From Eimeria necatrix (taxonomy: Eukaryota; Apicomplexa; Conoidasida; Eucoccidiorida; Eimeriidae), in the NCBI RefSeq assembly GCF_000499385.1, contig NW_013654410.1:78126-142125 (forward strand): a stretch of 64,000 bases of DNA, in the 5' to 3' direction. The position numbers and the translations under genes are program-made. Positions 38,038 through 50,699 of the stretch are shown one piece after another (within the stretch, counting starts at the first letter, position 1; each line of letters opens with the position of its first letter). The notes beneath the pieces were generated by a model. That model had not been told where the DNA came from and did not search any database. It saw only the letters and a list, made by a program, of their open reading frames with translations.

Positions 38038-40183
38038 CAATTTCAACGCCATCGGAGCTGGCAAATACCAATTTGTAGAAGTTGCATCTCGCTTTTCTCA
38101 CAGAAGGTTGTTTTGCGGGGGAAGCACGCTCGTTGGTGATGTGCTTTAACACTTTTGGTTTGCTTAGGGGCCTCGGTTTTGCTGGTTGCACATGCACGTG
38201 CTATTTGCACTGGGGCTACACTATTGATGCTTCAACTTTACCCATTGCCACCTCTAAATCACTTGTCTAGTTGTCTTTCCCAGAAGCTGACGTAAGAACG
38301 CCCAGGCTTCTCCGCTGTGTGCTAACTGTAGCAAGCTATAATACGCAGAAGACGCAGACAACTCAGCCATGCTAAGCAGTCGTGCGTACTCACGGATGCT
38401 GTGCCGATGCCGCGTGTTCCCTTTTCGACCAGGGACAGGTGACGAGTAGACAGCGAAACGTAGTCTGCAACCTTGAAGAATCCAAACCGATCGAACGTAC
38501 AGACATATGTTGCTTGTATTTCTGCATGGCACCTCACGAGGCGTCTTCAGTATTGGCCATGCAACATTAGCTACAGCGTTGCTTGTTCCGTTACAGTCCT
38601 GTATTTCTGTGCACTCGAAATGACTTCAGTGTCACGCTGCACAAGCAACTTATCTGTGCGTTTGTGCGTTATCTGGCTGTGCCAGCGCGCGGAATGAATG
38701 TGGCACGCGAAGTCTGTGTTATCGGTTTCCCAGCGAAGAGAAGCAAGCGCTGAACCGGCACTTTCCAGAGTATGTGTTCGGCGCAGCAAAAGCACAGATT
38801 GGCATTTCCAAGTGCACAAGCAGTGAGCCAAGCTGGAAATTTTTCGCAGTCACGGCTCTGCATTTTCACACAGAAGACAACATGGTAATAGATGGATATG
38901 CGAGAAGTGAAGAAGCACAGCTGCCGATGCTGCAGTGTGAAGACCCCACCGTTCTCGAGGTCTAGCGAGATGTGCTCTGAAAGTAACTGGGATTTCAGTG
39001 GCTTTGGCGTCTTACCTAAACCTCTTCAAGCAAATTCTCGATTCGAGCCGCTAGGTTTCGGCGTACTACTCCCCTTGCTTGCTGCAAGATATGCTGAAGA
39101 GGTACATGCGTAGCACCGTGTGCACACTTGAAAATATAGGGTCTTGAAAATATAGGGTGCCCAAAACGGCCTGGAAATGCATAATTGGTATCTAGCCGCT
39201 CATTTAACTATTCAAACAGGCCGCAGAACTTACTAGAGCGGTACTGCATCTCAAGGCATCCGGAAAAAGCAGGCGAATCTCCCAAAGTGCCAGACGTTCG
39301 TTACGAACCCCTTCTTTCATAGGGGGAGCGGTCAAGCTGATACTGCACAAATTATCAGAAAAAGAAAGAACGCGACGCTCATGCTACCACGGAGAAAAAC
39401 ATGTTTCCATGACTCTACTATTCCACGGGTACTGGCAAGAGTTCGCGCCTGAAAGGAACGTACAGGAGACGACAGGCCCACTAAGCACAACAGCACAAGT
39501 GCATGTAGCAGGAAGTACGATACCGCATAGCACGCTGGTTGTCTGGTAAGTCACTGGAAGGTAGTTGTGAAGGACCGTCTGCAGGTGGCGAAACATCCAG
39601 AACCAGGAGGTGCATGCAGCGTGCATTGTTCGTCTTGACGTGACATTCAACATTCCTCAGGGGGTGAGATGTCCTGCGCGCACCATGGCAAAGCTTTCAG
39701 CGCAATGGCACAGCGCACAGGCCAAGCTACGGTTAAGTCCCCAGAAAAGCAAGTAAATAGACGATCGTTCAAGAAATTCAGTGCCGTACCTGATATCTGC
39801 AATTCCAGGAAGGCTGCAAGAAGGTGAAACGAGGAGAAGTCGCTTATCATCTTGCACACAATAGCGGGTAGCCTGCATCACGTCAAGTCGGGGCACCTAA
39901 AACTCCTCTTGCTACCAGGACACGAGCTCTGCAACTGCTTAAAGAGTGACCACCGCAGGCGTGCAATCCAGGCTACACTATGGTGGCATGGAACTTACTG
40001 GTCCAGAAGATGTTTCCACGGTACACCGAATAATATTACGTCCCTCCAACGACAGTTCTGAGCCACCGAGAAATCAATTGAAAACGATAATGCAACATTT
40101 CAATTTCGCAATCATATAGCGTGAAAAGCCCAACCAGAAAGAAGGTTGGCCAGACTGAATAATGCAAATGACCTTAGTCATCG
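38038..40183. other. convergent intergenic region
   Basis: This lies between the 3' ends of the plus-strand BTB gene and the minus-strand CLEC16A-like gene. No supported gene was found. A perfect tandem duplication of a 16-base unit lies at 39127-39158. Confidence 0.45.
39127..39158. repeat. perfect 16-base tandem duplication
   Basis: CTTGAAAATATAGGGT occurs twice in direct succession with no mismatch. It is a recent local duplication in non-coding sequence. Confidence 0.9.
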
Positions 40184-43100
40184 TTACTGTGAAAACTGAC
40201 TAGATGTAGACATCGGTGTCAACATCTTGGAGTCCTCAACCTGAAGAACCTGGTCTCCGTTATCTTCACTTTCAAAAGGGTTTGGCTCAGAAGACATGCC
40301 ATAGAGAATCGACGAAGCTTCACACGCCACGGCATCGGCATCATGGGGCCTTGTCCTGATAGAATTCAAAATCGTAGATAGGTCTCGATGCAGGCGTCTC
40401 AAAACGAGGAAGACCTGCATTGGAAGCCAAATCTGAAGCATTCACTGCTTCATTTTGCACTGGTTCGTAGGTCTTCGCCGAAACCACAAATACGCTCGTG
40501 AATGATAGACACATGCCTCGGCGGCCACGGAATATAAAGCACAAGCGCTTTCTGGCTTCCATGCAGAAGAAACTACTCAGACCACCACCACGTAATTACC
40601 TGAATAGACCGCCGTTCAATCTCTTGATCTGTCATAGCCACTAGCAGATAGGGAGGGAATGTATTAGTCCCTGTATCAGCCACATACATTAAAAGCACTA
40701 GCCATGCCTGCTGCAGTCCAATACAGGATGCTCGCTGTACTCTACCTAGTGAGTGTGTGCAGCACAGTGTACATGGCACCACTGCCCGCACCTGCTTGTG
40801 AACTTTGGGGAGACATAAGAATACGGAAGTCGCGTGAGAAAAAAGAGTCCGTCAGGAACCCCACCCGATGTACCTCCCATTCGTCCTGAAAAAGGCGCGC
40901 GTACTGTCATACTTGCTATCTCCCAGAAAACAAGACAGAATTAGCTTGTGAAGCGTTTACTGCATGCAAGCCGTTCAAGCGGTGCCCCTACTATGCCGTC
41001 GTATGCAGAGGGGAGCAGAGGAGTGAAAGGAAAGCACCCAGAAAACGTCGATCGTGTGACCGTCCGACAGAGCAGAGAGACAGAGTTTTGTAGCCACGGC
41101 TGCTGCATGCCTCAACTTCAGCGCTCGGTCGACGAGCATCTCCAAGCACCTGGTTTTGTACTCCACGTTCTGAACCTTCAGAATGTGCTCTGTTATAAGA
41201 GTGGTAAGTACTGAAAGAACAACTCTGAAGACCAGATCATTGCCGCAAAGCACTCGTGCACGGACATCAGCTAGCGCATTAAAATAGCAGGACGTGCCAT
41301 CCGCGTCTGCTAGCACTGCCATTGGAAATGGCAGTTCACCAGGCGTAGGGCTTCTCTAAGTTCCGTAGGGCGGATTATTTGAAGGCTTGTCGGCGCACCT
41401 GAGTGTGATTGGGCGCAATAGGGGGTTTGCTAGATGAGCATGAATGGCATCAAGCATCTGTGCCGTGAAATGCCAGCTCATTTTGCCGACATCTATGCGT
41501 TCACTTTCCCCATGCGAACCTTTCTCCTCGTCCTGTGGGTGGAGACACATCGACGACGTGACTGGAGCGCTGGTCGAGACCCGAAGGGCATCCTTACTTT
41601 GAAGGTTACTATTATCAAGCGAGGTAGGACTTGTCAATGGTTGATTTTGGTGGTTATTATCATTCTCTTTCAAGAGAAGATCAGGCGTTGATGGTTCTGG
41701 TTCACTATTCGACCTGCGCGATCGCAGAGGACCCACGAAACCCTACGAAAAATACTTGCCCTGCCGTCAAGCGTCGTTGTCGCCACCACGACTACGTTTT
41801 ACATGGATGCCTCACCGCGTACGCGACTTCTGTGTGCGCGATAGCTCGTTAGCCCCCATCCTTGGTATCATGGATGCATGCATGAGTATCCCCTGAAGGA
41901 CCGCATAAACGACCAACAGTTACTCTGTAAGTAGGTCACCAACGTCCGAAGATACGCCACCACCACCGTCAGAAACGGGGACGGTCATCAGTAAATACGG
42001 CTCATGTGTTCTGATCAAAGCTGCCCACTACCGTTCAGCTAGGTCTTATGCTTGCAGCTGTCGTGTTTTATCACTAGCTCTGAACTAGCTCGGAGTGGCT
42101 GAAGCTGTAAAAGCGAATTCTCCACTCAACGTACCGCTGTAGTACATGGACTGCGCGTAATGCATTGCAGTAAAATACCAAGCACTAGAAAGCAAACATC
42201 GCACTGCTTCTTTGCGAACTCGCAACCGTCGAGCAGTGTCAGCAAATGCTGTTGAATAAGATTGGAACACCACCTGCTGCGGGGTTCATCCTTCGCCGTA
42301 CTGACAGATTCCACAACGTGGCTGACACCACAATGTTGGCGATCCTCGTTCTGATGACACAATTCTTCCTCGTTGCTTAATCCTTCAGTCCGGTCAAGCT
42401 CATCCAAAGCGTGCATTGAGCTCTTCAGAAGTTTAAGCCGATCTCCAAGCGAAAGCGTACACAACTCCACACCGCTGTCACGCGAGGCTGGTGAGGATGC
42501 CTCGCTGGTTGCCTGGCTGCTTGAAGTAAATAGGTTTGTGTCCTCACCCTGCACTTCAATCTTAGACCTTTCTCCTTTAGCATCATCGCTAATGGACTGT
42601 TCTTGAGTTGGGAGGAAACAATCAATGTGACCAGCACACTGAGTGGGATTTCGCAAATTGTTGTAGGCCTCCGAAGTAGGTGGTGCCTTGGCCATTAGCA
42701 GGACGTACAGCGGCTTTGGCACCCATCGAAGGAGCAGGCAGGCTACAAGTGGGCGAAGCAGCTTTTCACTCTGAATGCACTGCATAATTCGCAACGGAAA
42801 GTAGCAAAGCAAACCACTGAAAGAAGTTTGGACAAACCTGCTGCAAAGCTGCTGACACAAGCGTCCTTGGTGTACTGACAAACACTGCTCCCCATAAGGC
42901 GCACATTGAATGTCTGGATCAGAAAGAACAAAATGAGGCGCTGCACCAAGTTACGGTTAGCGTTGCTCCCTGACAGATTCAGCAGATGTGACTCCTCGCC
43001 GACAGCTTGAGAGGGAGTTGCTCTACTGCTTCCGTCTGTCATAGCTGGCATGCTATCCACTTTGCCTTGCAGTGTTGTTTCCCCTAACCTTCTAGACATT

Positions 43101-44866
43101 GCCTCTGCCGCCCGAGCCCTCCACGATTTACTGATATCGACGGTTCGCCTGGGTGAAGAATTCTGCCCTTTGGCTCCCGAATGGTACGGTGAGCCACTGA
43201 GATTACCTGTGTCCTTTAAATTATCGGGAGTGGTCCATCCCCACATCCACCCCTGCTCCAGGCGTTTGTCGCAATGCACTGAACTGTCGTCATCGGTTGT
43301 TTGCACTGGGGAACCAATACGCGAAGGTTCGTCACTGCTGCCAGAAAATTCTACGCCTTCATCAGGCGTTTCACTTGCGCCTGTCCCTGCTTCATCGAGA
43401 CTCCACTTCTTCCCTTCATTTTCGGCGTCATCATGCGACCTTAGCATACCTGCGAGGAAAAGAAAGTATTAGTCAACTGTCGCAGTAAGTTTTCGAGATG
43501 CCGAAAACGTAAGACAAAATAGTAGCCAGCAGTGGCAACAGCGAAATGTCGAAAACTGCCTGCCCCGCAAGTAAACCCAATAGATCGAAGCAGCAGTCAC
43601 AATTGAGACTGAAGCCCGTATATATGGGCCACGTTTCACACGAGGCACTTTCTTTGAGTTTCTTGCTTCATGGTTTCTGACCTATCAGTGGAAGGTAGCA
43701 GTGCACAAGCAGGCGCTCTGCAAGGAGATTTGAAAACTCCTCAGCGCCAAGGCTGAAAATATCTTGAACATAAAAAAGCATCTCTTCCACTTCTAGCGCT
43801 CCATCTTGGGTGCTGCGATCTAAAGAGGGACCACGGTTGGCTGCAAGGCGCGAACACTGATCATCCAACAGCTCTCGCAAGTAGCAGGCAACGTGTGAAA
43901 AAAAAATAGGCCGTTCAGCAACAAACGCGCGCAACCCAGGGTCCTGCACTGCGCAAAAGACAACCTCAACCGAAAAAAGAACAAGGGTTCGCAGAAAAGT
44001 CAATAAAACCTAGCGCTAAATCCTAGTCCTAGTTTGCGCAGTCTGCAGCAGCTGCAGCGCATGTCAACGTGTAAATTCCATTTCACTGTACATCACATAA
44101 GAAAACACAGTGAGCCTAAGCCCTGAGCTCTACGCCCTAAACCATAAACTCTGAACCCTAAACCATAAACCCTAAACCAGGAGTGCAATCTAGTACCTCT
44201 GAAAAGGCTCAGGGTGACATTTCGACAATGCGTCCGAACCATAGAATCCTTTGCTAAGAAGAACTTGACCGATTCACTGTAGATGGGGAAGTGTTTTGCC
44301 CTCTCATTCAAGAAGAGCTTGATTGTAGCGGGATTGACGAGGAGCGAAAGGCTTTTGATGAACGACACGTACCAACTCACGACTTCTTCATCGTCGAAGT
44401 CGAATCTCGTGCTCAGCAGAGAATTAATGTAGTTGTTGCTGAACATGTAATCTAAAGGCGTACACAACAAAAATAATGTTTCGCCCTTCAAGAAATGCAT
44501 TACTTAGGAGCCGCCTCCATGCGTTTCTGGCCCTGTCTAAAACTGGAAGCCCGATTCTTGTACTCAATAGTAGAAGTGCTTTCAAAACTTACAAACTGCC
44601 GTTTCCTTGTTAATGCTTTGCACGATGATGCTTAGACTCTGAAGGAGCTGCACCTTGACGGCACTGGGTACCGTCTGTTGCTCGGCCAAGCCAACAAAAT
44701 ATGATAAGACATTCTGCTCGCAGAAGATGTCGAAGTACCCCCGATTGTGTTGTTCTCCCCACACGAGCACCTCCGCCACCTGACGCAGAGTCTCGATAGT
44801 GGTATCCCGGTTTCTTTCATCGATGGAGTCAAGCGACGGCAGTGAATCCAGCAGATTCCTGCGCAA
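40184..44866 (-). CDS. CLEC16A-like FPL-domain protein
   Basis: The family (human CLEC16A, fly Ema, plant GFS9/TT9) acts in endosome/Golgi traffic, autophagy and mitophagy. The FPL domain lies in the first exons read. At 44593-44866, DTTIETLRQVAEVLVWGEQ then FDIFCEQNVLSYFV and VKVQLLQSLSIIVQSINKET match CLEC16A closely. At 44197-44451, YYMFSNNYINSLLSTRFDFD, EVVSWYVSFIKSLSL and SMVRTHCRNVTLSLFR follow. At 43682-43948, PIFFSHVACYLRELLDDQ and MLFYVQDIFSLG follow, and then 43449 downward. These junctions are phase 1 and use good sites. Further exons at about 42900-43449, 42200-42800, 41360-41740, 40975-41320 and 40184-40560 are less conserved; a polar acidic linker at 43100-43440 is typical. The true N-terminus probably lies upstream (44870-45066) but I could not place it. 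The stop is at 40184. Confidence 0.82.
44128..44178. repeat. degenerate telomere-like repeats in an intron
   Basis: A run of CCCTAAAC-type heptamers with substitutions (ACCATAAAC, ACCCTAAACC) lies in the intron between the second and third read exons of the CLEC16A-like gene. It is isolated from the repeat-rich segment that begins about 4 kb downstream. Confidence 0.8.
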
Positions 44867-45066
44867 TCCGCAAACACAGTGGCAGCGACGAGAGCGTGGG
44901 GTTCTTCCCTCCTTAGCCGCGGATGTACTATGCCATGCTTGTAGGTCCTTCTTACAACAGCCGATCTGCGGAGTAAAAGTCTTGTGTAGAAATATCCGTC
45001 AAGTCCTTCGGCGGTAAAGCGCTCGAAGCTCCCCCCCAAAACCACATTTTCGGCGTAGGTTCTCAT

Positions 45067-48000
45067 GACACAAGGGCGTCAGCATTGCATGGAGATCGAC
45101 ACAGCATTACCAAGCTATACCAGCCATTAGCATGCTTTCTCAGAGAAAGCAACAGCATGAGCCGCCATCAAAAGTACTCGGCAGCTCCAGGTCACCCGGA
45201 GGTGCCGTGCTCAACAGTCGACAAAGAGCTTCACGTTCCCTCTCTGGTTTTACCTAGAAGAATTTAAAGCCTTCAATATTCGTTATTTGCTGTGCGGTCA
45301 CGAAAAAAGCACTCCTCGGCAGAACGCATGCACGATGTCTGGTCAGCTGGTTGCAGCCGATCTATCGGCCCAGAACCGACTCCGACTTGCATGCAAACCA
45401 ATAACACACAGCTAACATCAGTGGAACTGCATATAAGATGCCGAAATGCAGTTGTTCAAAGAACCAGGAACTCTGAAGATGCATAGAAGTGACTCTTCCA
45501 CATCCTCCGGCGCACACGCAGCCTCATGGAGCGCCAGTGTCTGGGCCTTGTAAACACTAGCTACAAACAAGACTCCCCAAAGAGCAACGCCTCGTCTCTA
45601 AGTTGCTCTAACTATTGTGGCAATTGCGCAATATGACTTCTCCGTACATGCTGCACATTCTTTGCGGCGCTTTAGGCCCCCGCTTTCCCCCGGCTCGTGG
45701 AAAGTATCGGATGTTTAAGCGCGGAAGTTTAGTTTATTCCTTCTGACCTAGCACTGGTGTACAATCATACATGTAACCCTCCGAATCTCTTGAAATCATT
45801 GCCCATGGGTCCTGGGGTTGCATTCTCTACTTGCCCTACAGGACGCTGAACCCTGTTGAGTGGTGATTGCGGCGTCGGTGCCGATATATTCATCTCCAGG
45901 GGCTATTGTTGATGAGCTCTTCTATACGCGCCTTGATTTGCACTTGCCGCTCCATACGATTGACAGTGCCTTCTTTCACATTTAGCCCCCAGGTGTCCTA
46001 AACGCGACTCAGCTTCTTCTCACATCGCTGAAAAGCCTGAATCGCCAGCTTTCCGCTTCTAACCGATTCTTTTGCTATCTGAAATGATTCTGTAAGCCCG
46101 TTTATTCAACCTTTTTCCTCCTGCATTCAACTTAGCTTTCACATCTTTTCTCCCTTCGAGCCGTAAGAGGCTTCACAGTCTTTACTCTAAACTACTAGGA
46201 TCCCGGTTTTGTACTTCTTGTTATCTGACCATTAACTCCTCCGACACATTCAACTTCCTCTGGGAAGCTCCGAGCTTTCTTCGCGTGCGCAACAGTCCTC
46301 GACGTACCCTTTCAGCCGCGCTCCTTTCTTTTGTAGCCTGATGTCGTTACAGCCTCAGCAGCAGCTTGAGCCAGCTGTGTATCCCGGAACTTCACCAGCT
46401 CCTTGCTTTGTTCTCGCTACCTTTCAAAGGCGACGACAAACGAATGAAACGTACACCACGTTGTAGGCTTTTTAGTAAATGGAACGTACTGAATGCTTCT
46501 TGATGCAGTAGGCCCCCTCACCTAGTAGTGTGGGCTAGAGCCCCTCTTCGTCGATGTTTCAGCAAAAACCTCAGGGTAAAAGAGTTCCTATAAAGAATCA
46601 AGAAAGAGCGGACTTTGCAAGAAGTGTATCCAGATTCAACGTGCACCAGTTCCTTAAAGATCGCTGTTAGATGTTGCAGGCTAAAGCTGATCGGGCTTTG
46701 CCACGTTTTGCGAACTTTCCTTGCAAACAGCTTCCACACCACAGCAGCCTATACCAGCCTACTCTTAACGGCAGCACACTGCAGCATGAGAATGGCACTG
46801 CCAACGGCCTTGATGGCTTCACAATTTGCGTGCCCAAGATGTGCGCAGTGAGACCTCCCTTTGCAGCACTCCGTTGCAATCATTGGCAGTTTGGCATTGG
46901 AAAAGATGCAGCTTTACGTTCCTGTCTAGGGAGTTCGCTGGAGTGGAGTCCACTTATTGTGCAGGATGCAGACAAGGCGTTCAGGTGTTCTTTGCCATCG
47001 TGCCGCGTAGCACGAAAAGTTCTTTTTTAGCGGTTGAGTTAAAACCCTGGCTAGAGTTCTCGGACCCAGCAGCAACCAGTAAACGCAGTGATTATAAATA
47101 TAACCAATCACCAACCCATTCAGGCTTGAAAGGTGCAAAACAATTCAGTACCTGGGGTGAGGCCTGGCCACGCAGTCTCATATAGACGCACAATTGGCAT
47201 CTTTTACCGAGCGCATGGGATGCTGATTCTTTGAAAAGGGGTTGCAGGCGCTTCCAGTACCCCTACATACCACTAAAAGCGCAAAAAGCATTCAAGAATA
47301 GAGTGTGTATGCTGCTTCTCAGTAAGCGTTTGACTGCAGCTACAGCTCCAGGCCACCGTGGGGCCTCAGAATTTGTACTGTTTTCTTCGTTTGCCTGTTT
47401 GTCGTCCATTTGTTTGTCTACCAACCAGGTTTCTTTCTTTACCTTCCACAGAATTAGTTTGTCACTGTGGGTATTCCTCTGTCGACTGAGCTGGCCCATG
47501 CGAGTGCCTGTTCGCCCTCGATTTGATGGTAATTCCCGCCAAGCCCACTCCATTTGATCGTAAATCCAGCCAAGCCCATCAGAAATGCTTTCAACTATTT
47601 CATAAAAAGCATACATACAAGTAAGCTCGCGTAGTCGTATATGTGCAGATATTTGCAGCGTGTAAATAGGTATTGGAGCATGTGCGAATCATTAAGATCA
47701 CAGGGGTTTGCGCAAATACAACTCCCTTGACTGAGGGATACATAACCAACGAACCAAAAGAGGAGCACTGCATATTAACTTCTAGAGAAGCACAAGACCT
47801 TACATGACCGGCGCAGTTGATTCGCCACCTCAACAGTCACCGCTACCTTGGGCTTAGTTTGGATTTGATTTTGCATTGATTCTAAGATTAAAAATTGCGA
47901 GGTACGCAGTCTATTTAATGTGAAAGTTGCGAGCTTCAGCCACAAGTTGAGCCCCCTTCAAGTAATCACCACTGTGTGCTGTCTTCGCTGCAACTGTTAC

Positions 48001-48107
48001 AGCACCCACGGGCAACGGCCAGCTGCAGCAGTTTTTGCTATTTCATAGAAATTTAATTTTTTAATGCGAAGACAAAAATAAGGAGAACAATACTATCGGT
48101 AATCCGC
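45067..48107. other. intergenic, no gene recognised
   Basis: No gene is supported on either strand. The frames at 46671-47185 (+) and 47231-47557 (+) were examined and look like chance. This stretch ends at the sharp transition to triplet-repeat-rich sequence. The CLEC16A-like gene's promoter and first exon may lie in the first few hundred bases. Confidence 0.45.
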
Positions 48108-48521
48108 AGTCCACAAAGCATGCTGTCGGCAGCGGCAACAGAAGAAGCAGCAACAGCAGCAGCACCAGCGAAGCCTGACCAGGCGCCAGGGGCCCCGACT
48201 GGCTGCTTCTTGCCAGTTCTTGCACATCACTTTTTCAGTCAAGTGCTTATTGTCTAAATTGGACGGATTAGGGACGAAAAGTTGAACGGCGGCGCGGACA
48301 GAAGCCACGTATGCAGCAGCAACAGCAACAGTCCATCACGAGTTGCGGACTTGGAAGCTGTGCGTAGGGGCCTTTGCGTCGAGTTTCTGTGTGTCTTTGT
48401 GAGTTATCTCTTTCTCTCAGAAAGCATTTTAGAGAGTCATCTCCAGGCAACCCCCACCATAGACTGCAGCCAGGCTGACGGGCAAGGGCGCTGCCGCTGC
48501 TCTTCGTTTCAGCTGCTCACC

Positions 48522-48793
48522 ATGCATATCCCCTCAGGCCGTGTCCTGGGCCTCTGGGCTCACCACGCACGCGATTGCCTGCAGCTGCGCACCCAGTCAG
48601 GGCCCTTCGCAGCAGCAGCAGCAGCAGCAGCGTCGGCAGCAACAGCGTCAGCGGCTGCTGCTGCGCGAGGCTTCCCTGCGTGCGTGGCCAGGGGCCCCCC
48701 ATTATGCTCCGTGAAACGTTTCTTCTCTGTGGGGCCCCTGGGGCCCCACGGCTTCGTGGAGGAGCCCCTCAACGCCGCCGCGTCGCCCCCGAC

Positions 48794-48835
<42 letters not shown>

Positions 48836-49145
48836 TGAGGCCACTGTGGTGATCGGCAACCACAGCAACGCGCCCAAGCCCCCGCGCAAGACCACGGGGC
48901 TGCACAAGCTATGCGACTTGGGGGCGCCTCTTGCGGAGTTCATGGGGCGGCCGCAGGCGTCTCGGGTGGAAGTGACAAAGTTCATTTGGTCTTATATAAA
49001 AGAAAAAGGACTTCAAAAAAAAGAAAACAAACGAATAGTTGTGGCTGACGAGCGGCTGCTGCCGCTGCTGCAGAAGAGCGAGCTCTCCATGTTCGACCTC
49101 AACAAAGTGCTCAGCAAACACATACACAACACGCCCAGCGCCGAC

Positions 49146-49186
<41 letters not shown>

Positions 49187-49241
49187 ACAGCAGCAGCAGC
49201 ACCTGCACCCGCAGGAAATGAGCGGAGATAACGTCTTCTAG
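48522..49241 (+). CDS. SWIB/MDM2-domain protein
   Basis: A single-exon gene of 239 codons if read from the first in-frame Met at 48522; the frame is open further upstream. The SWIB domain lies at about residues 125-205: GLHKLCDLGAPLAEFMG, VTKFIWSYIKEKGLQ, NKRIVVADERLLPLL and FDLNKVLSKHI are the standard blocks, including the Trp-containing helix. SWIB domains occur in SWI/SNF BAF60 subunits and in small stand-alone chromatin or organelle proteins. The N-terminus (MHIPSGRVLGLWAHHARDCL, then Ala-rich and Arg/Phe residues) could be an organelle-targeting leader, which is inference. Homopolymer runs of Ala (48610-48660), Ser (about 48797-48834) and Gln (49147-49200) are encoded by the same CAG repeat in different frames. 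The SWIB core itself is free of repeats. Confidence 0.88.
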
Positions 49242-50075
49242 TCTGCTTTTCACCCATGCAGGAACACGCGCACAGTGCAGCAACAGCAGCAGCAGCAGCT
49301 ACTGTTGCTTCCTCTTCCAGCAGCAGCACACAGCTGCAGCAGCAGCGCACTGCAGCGAGAGGTCGTCCGGGGCCAACAGTGCAGATAGCCAAGGACCCAA
49401 AGGATTCCTTTCACTTAACAGCTGCTGCTGCAGCTGCTGCAGCTGCTGCAGCAGGTGTAAAGCCCAGCCACTATCGCTTAGGGATCTCTTGTTTGCTGCA
49501 GCAAGCCTTGCCACCACATCGCAAGCAGCAGCAGCAGCAGCTGCTGCACCAGCCGCGCACCGACTGCAGCACCTGCTGCAGTGGCAGCTGCAGCAGCAGC
49601 TGCAGCAGCGACGGCAGCAGCTGCAGCAGCTGCAGTAGCGACTGCAGCTGCCGCGGCGGCAGCAGCTGCAGTAACGACTGCAGCAGCATCCGCAGCAGCA
49701 GCTGCAGCACCAACTGCAGTGGCAGCCGCTGCTGCTCCGCGTCCCGTTTGCAATAGACGGAAGCCCCTATGTGTCCGTCAGGCCTAGTGGGCCCTTTCTT
49801 CCTCTCTAGTTTATGGCAGCCCTAGTAGCAAACTGCAGCAGCAAAGAGCAGCAGCAAACAGTGCCAGCAAACAACAGCAGCAGCAAGGCGCAGCAGCAAC
49901 CAGCAGCAGCAGAACGTGTTTCAGCCCCACGAGTTTTTGATCACCCAGGCCACAAACCCCCTGCAAGGCTGCTGCTGTGCTACCTTTCTTTGTTGCTGCT
50001 GCTAAGTGCTGCTGCTGCTGCTGCTGCTATGCAAACCTAAACAGTGCCAAAGCCAACAGCTCCACTCTCTTGCAG
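49242..50075. other. CAG-rich region, possible upstream exons of an orphan gene
   Basis: Dense interrupted CAG/CTG and GCAGCT triplets fill this stretch, and several frames are open only because of them. A plus-strand phrase PHEFLITQATNPLQ at about 49928-49970 reads like coding sequence and is phase-compatible with the exon at 50076 if a GC donor (CAAG|GCTGCT) is used. I could not build a complete model. Confidence 0.35.
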
Positions 50076-50236
50076 TTAAGGTCCGGACAATAAATGAAGT
50101 GTACGTACACCCCACAATGCAAACGCCTCCCTCAGAGGAAAAATTTCGAGCCACAGAAGCTGCAGCAGCTGTGGCCGCAAGAGCTGCTGCTGCAGCAGCA
50201 GATGCTTTGAACAATGAAGACTTGCACCGCGAGTAG
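50076..50236 (+). CDS. orphan last exon of an unidentified gene
   Basis: A strong acceptor (CTCCACTCTCTTGCAG) precedes an open stretch that begins VKVRTINEVYVHPTMQTPP, continues SEEKFRATEAAAAVAARAAA and ends ALNNEDLHRE before a stop. The composition is protein-like and not repeat-driven, except for the Ala run. The family was not recognised. It lies convergent with the DSK2 gene downstream. Confidence 0.4.
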
Positions 50237-50699
50237 CTGCGGGTGCTGCTGCGTGCAGCGGCACTCGTCCTTCTGCTGCTGCATGCAGCAGCAGAAAGCC
50301 GGGGACGGAATCGCTGCTGCAGCAGCAGGAGCGACCCCGTTCGTGCGGCAAAGACAGCTGAGTCGCCGCCGTTGCTGCTGCTGGCCATATTCGTGCTGCA
50401 GACAATAAAGTAGCTGTAGCTGTGCTGCAGCAGCCGGCTGCTGCTGCAGCAGCTAGGCTGCACAGCACCGTGGCCCCGAGAAAGGCGGGGGGGCCCGCTG
50501 AGGGCCTCAGCAAGCAAGAGGGCCCCCTTGTCAATGCATACTGAGCTGCAGCGAACCCGCTGCAGTAGCCGCAACAGACGCAGCCAACGCAGCCGCAGAC
50601 CTTGCAGCTGCTGCTGCCGTTGCTGCTGAATCACGATGGCCTCACTGGTGACGAGCTAGCAGCAAGTCAATTGCTCTGTTTATATTACCTGCACAAATG

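Noticed and set aside
44632..45066. Minus-strand 144-codon frame starting MRTYAENVVLGG
   Set aside because: Its second half is a shadow of the FPL exon in another frame. Its first part could be an upstream exon, but I found no phase-compatible junction.
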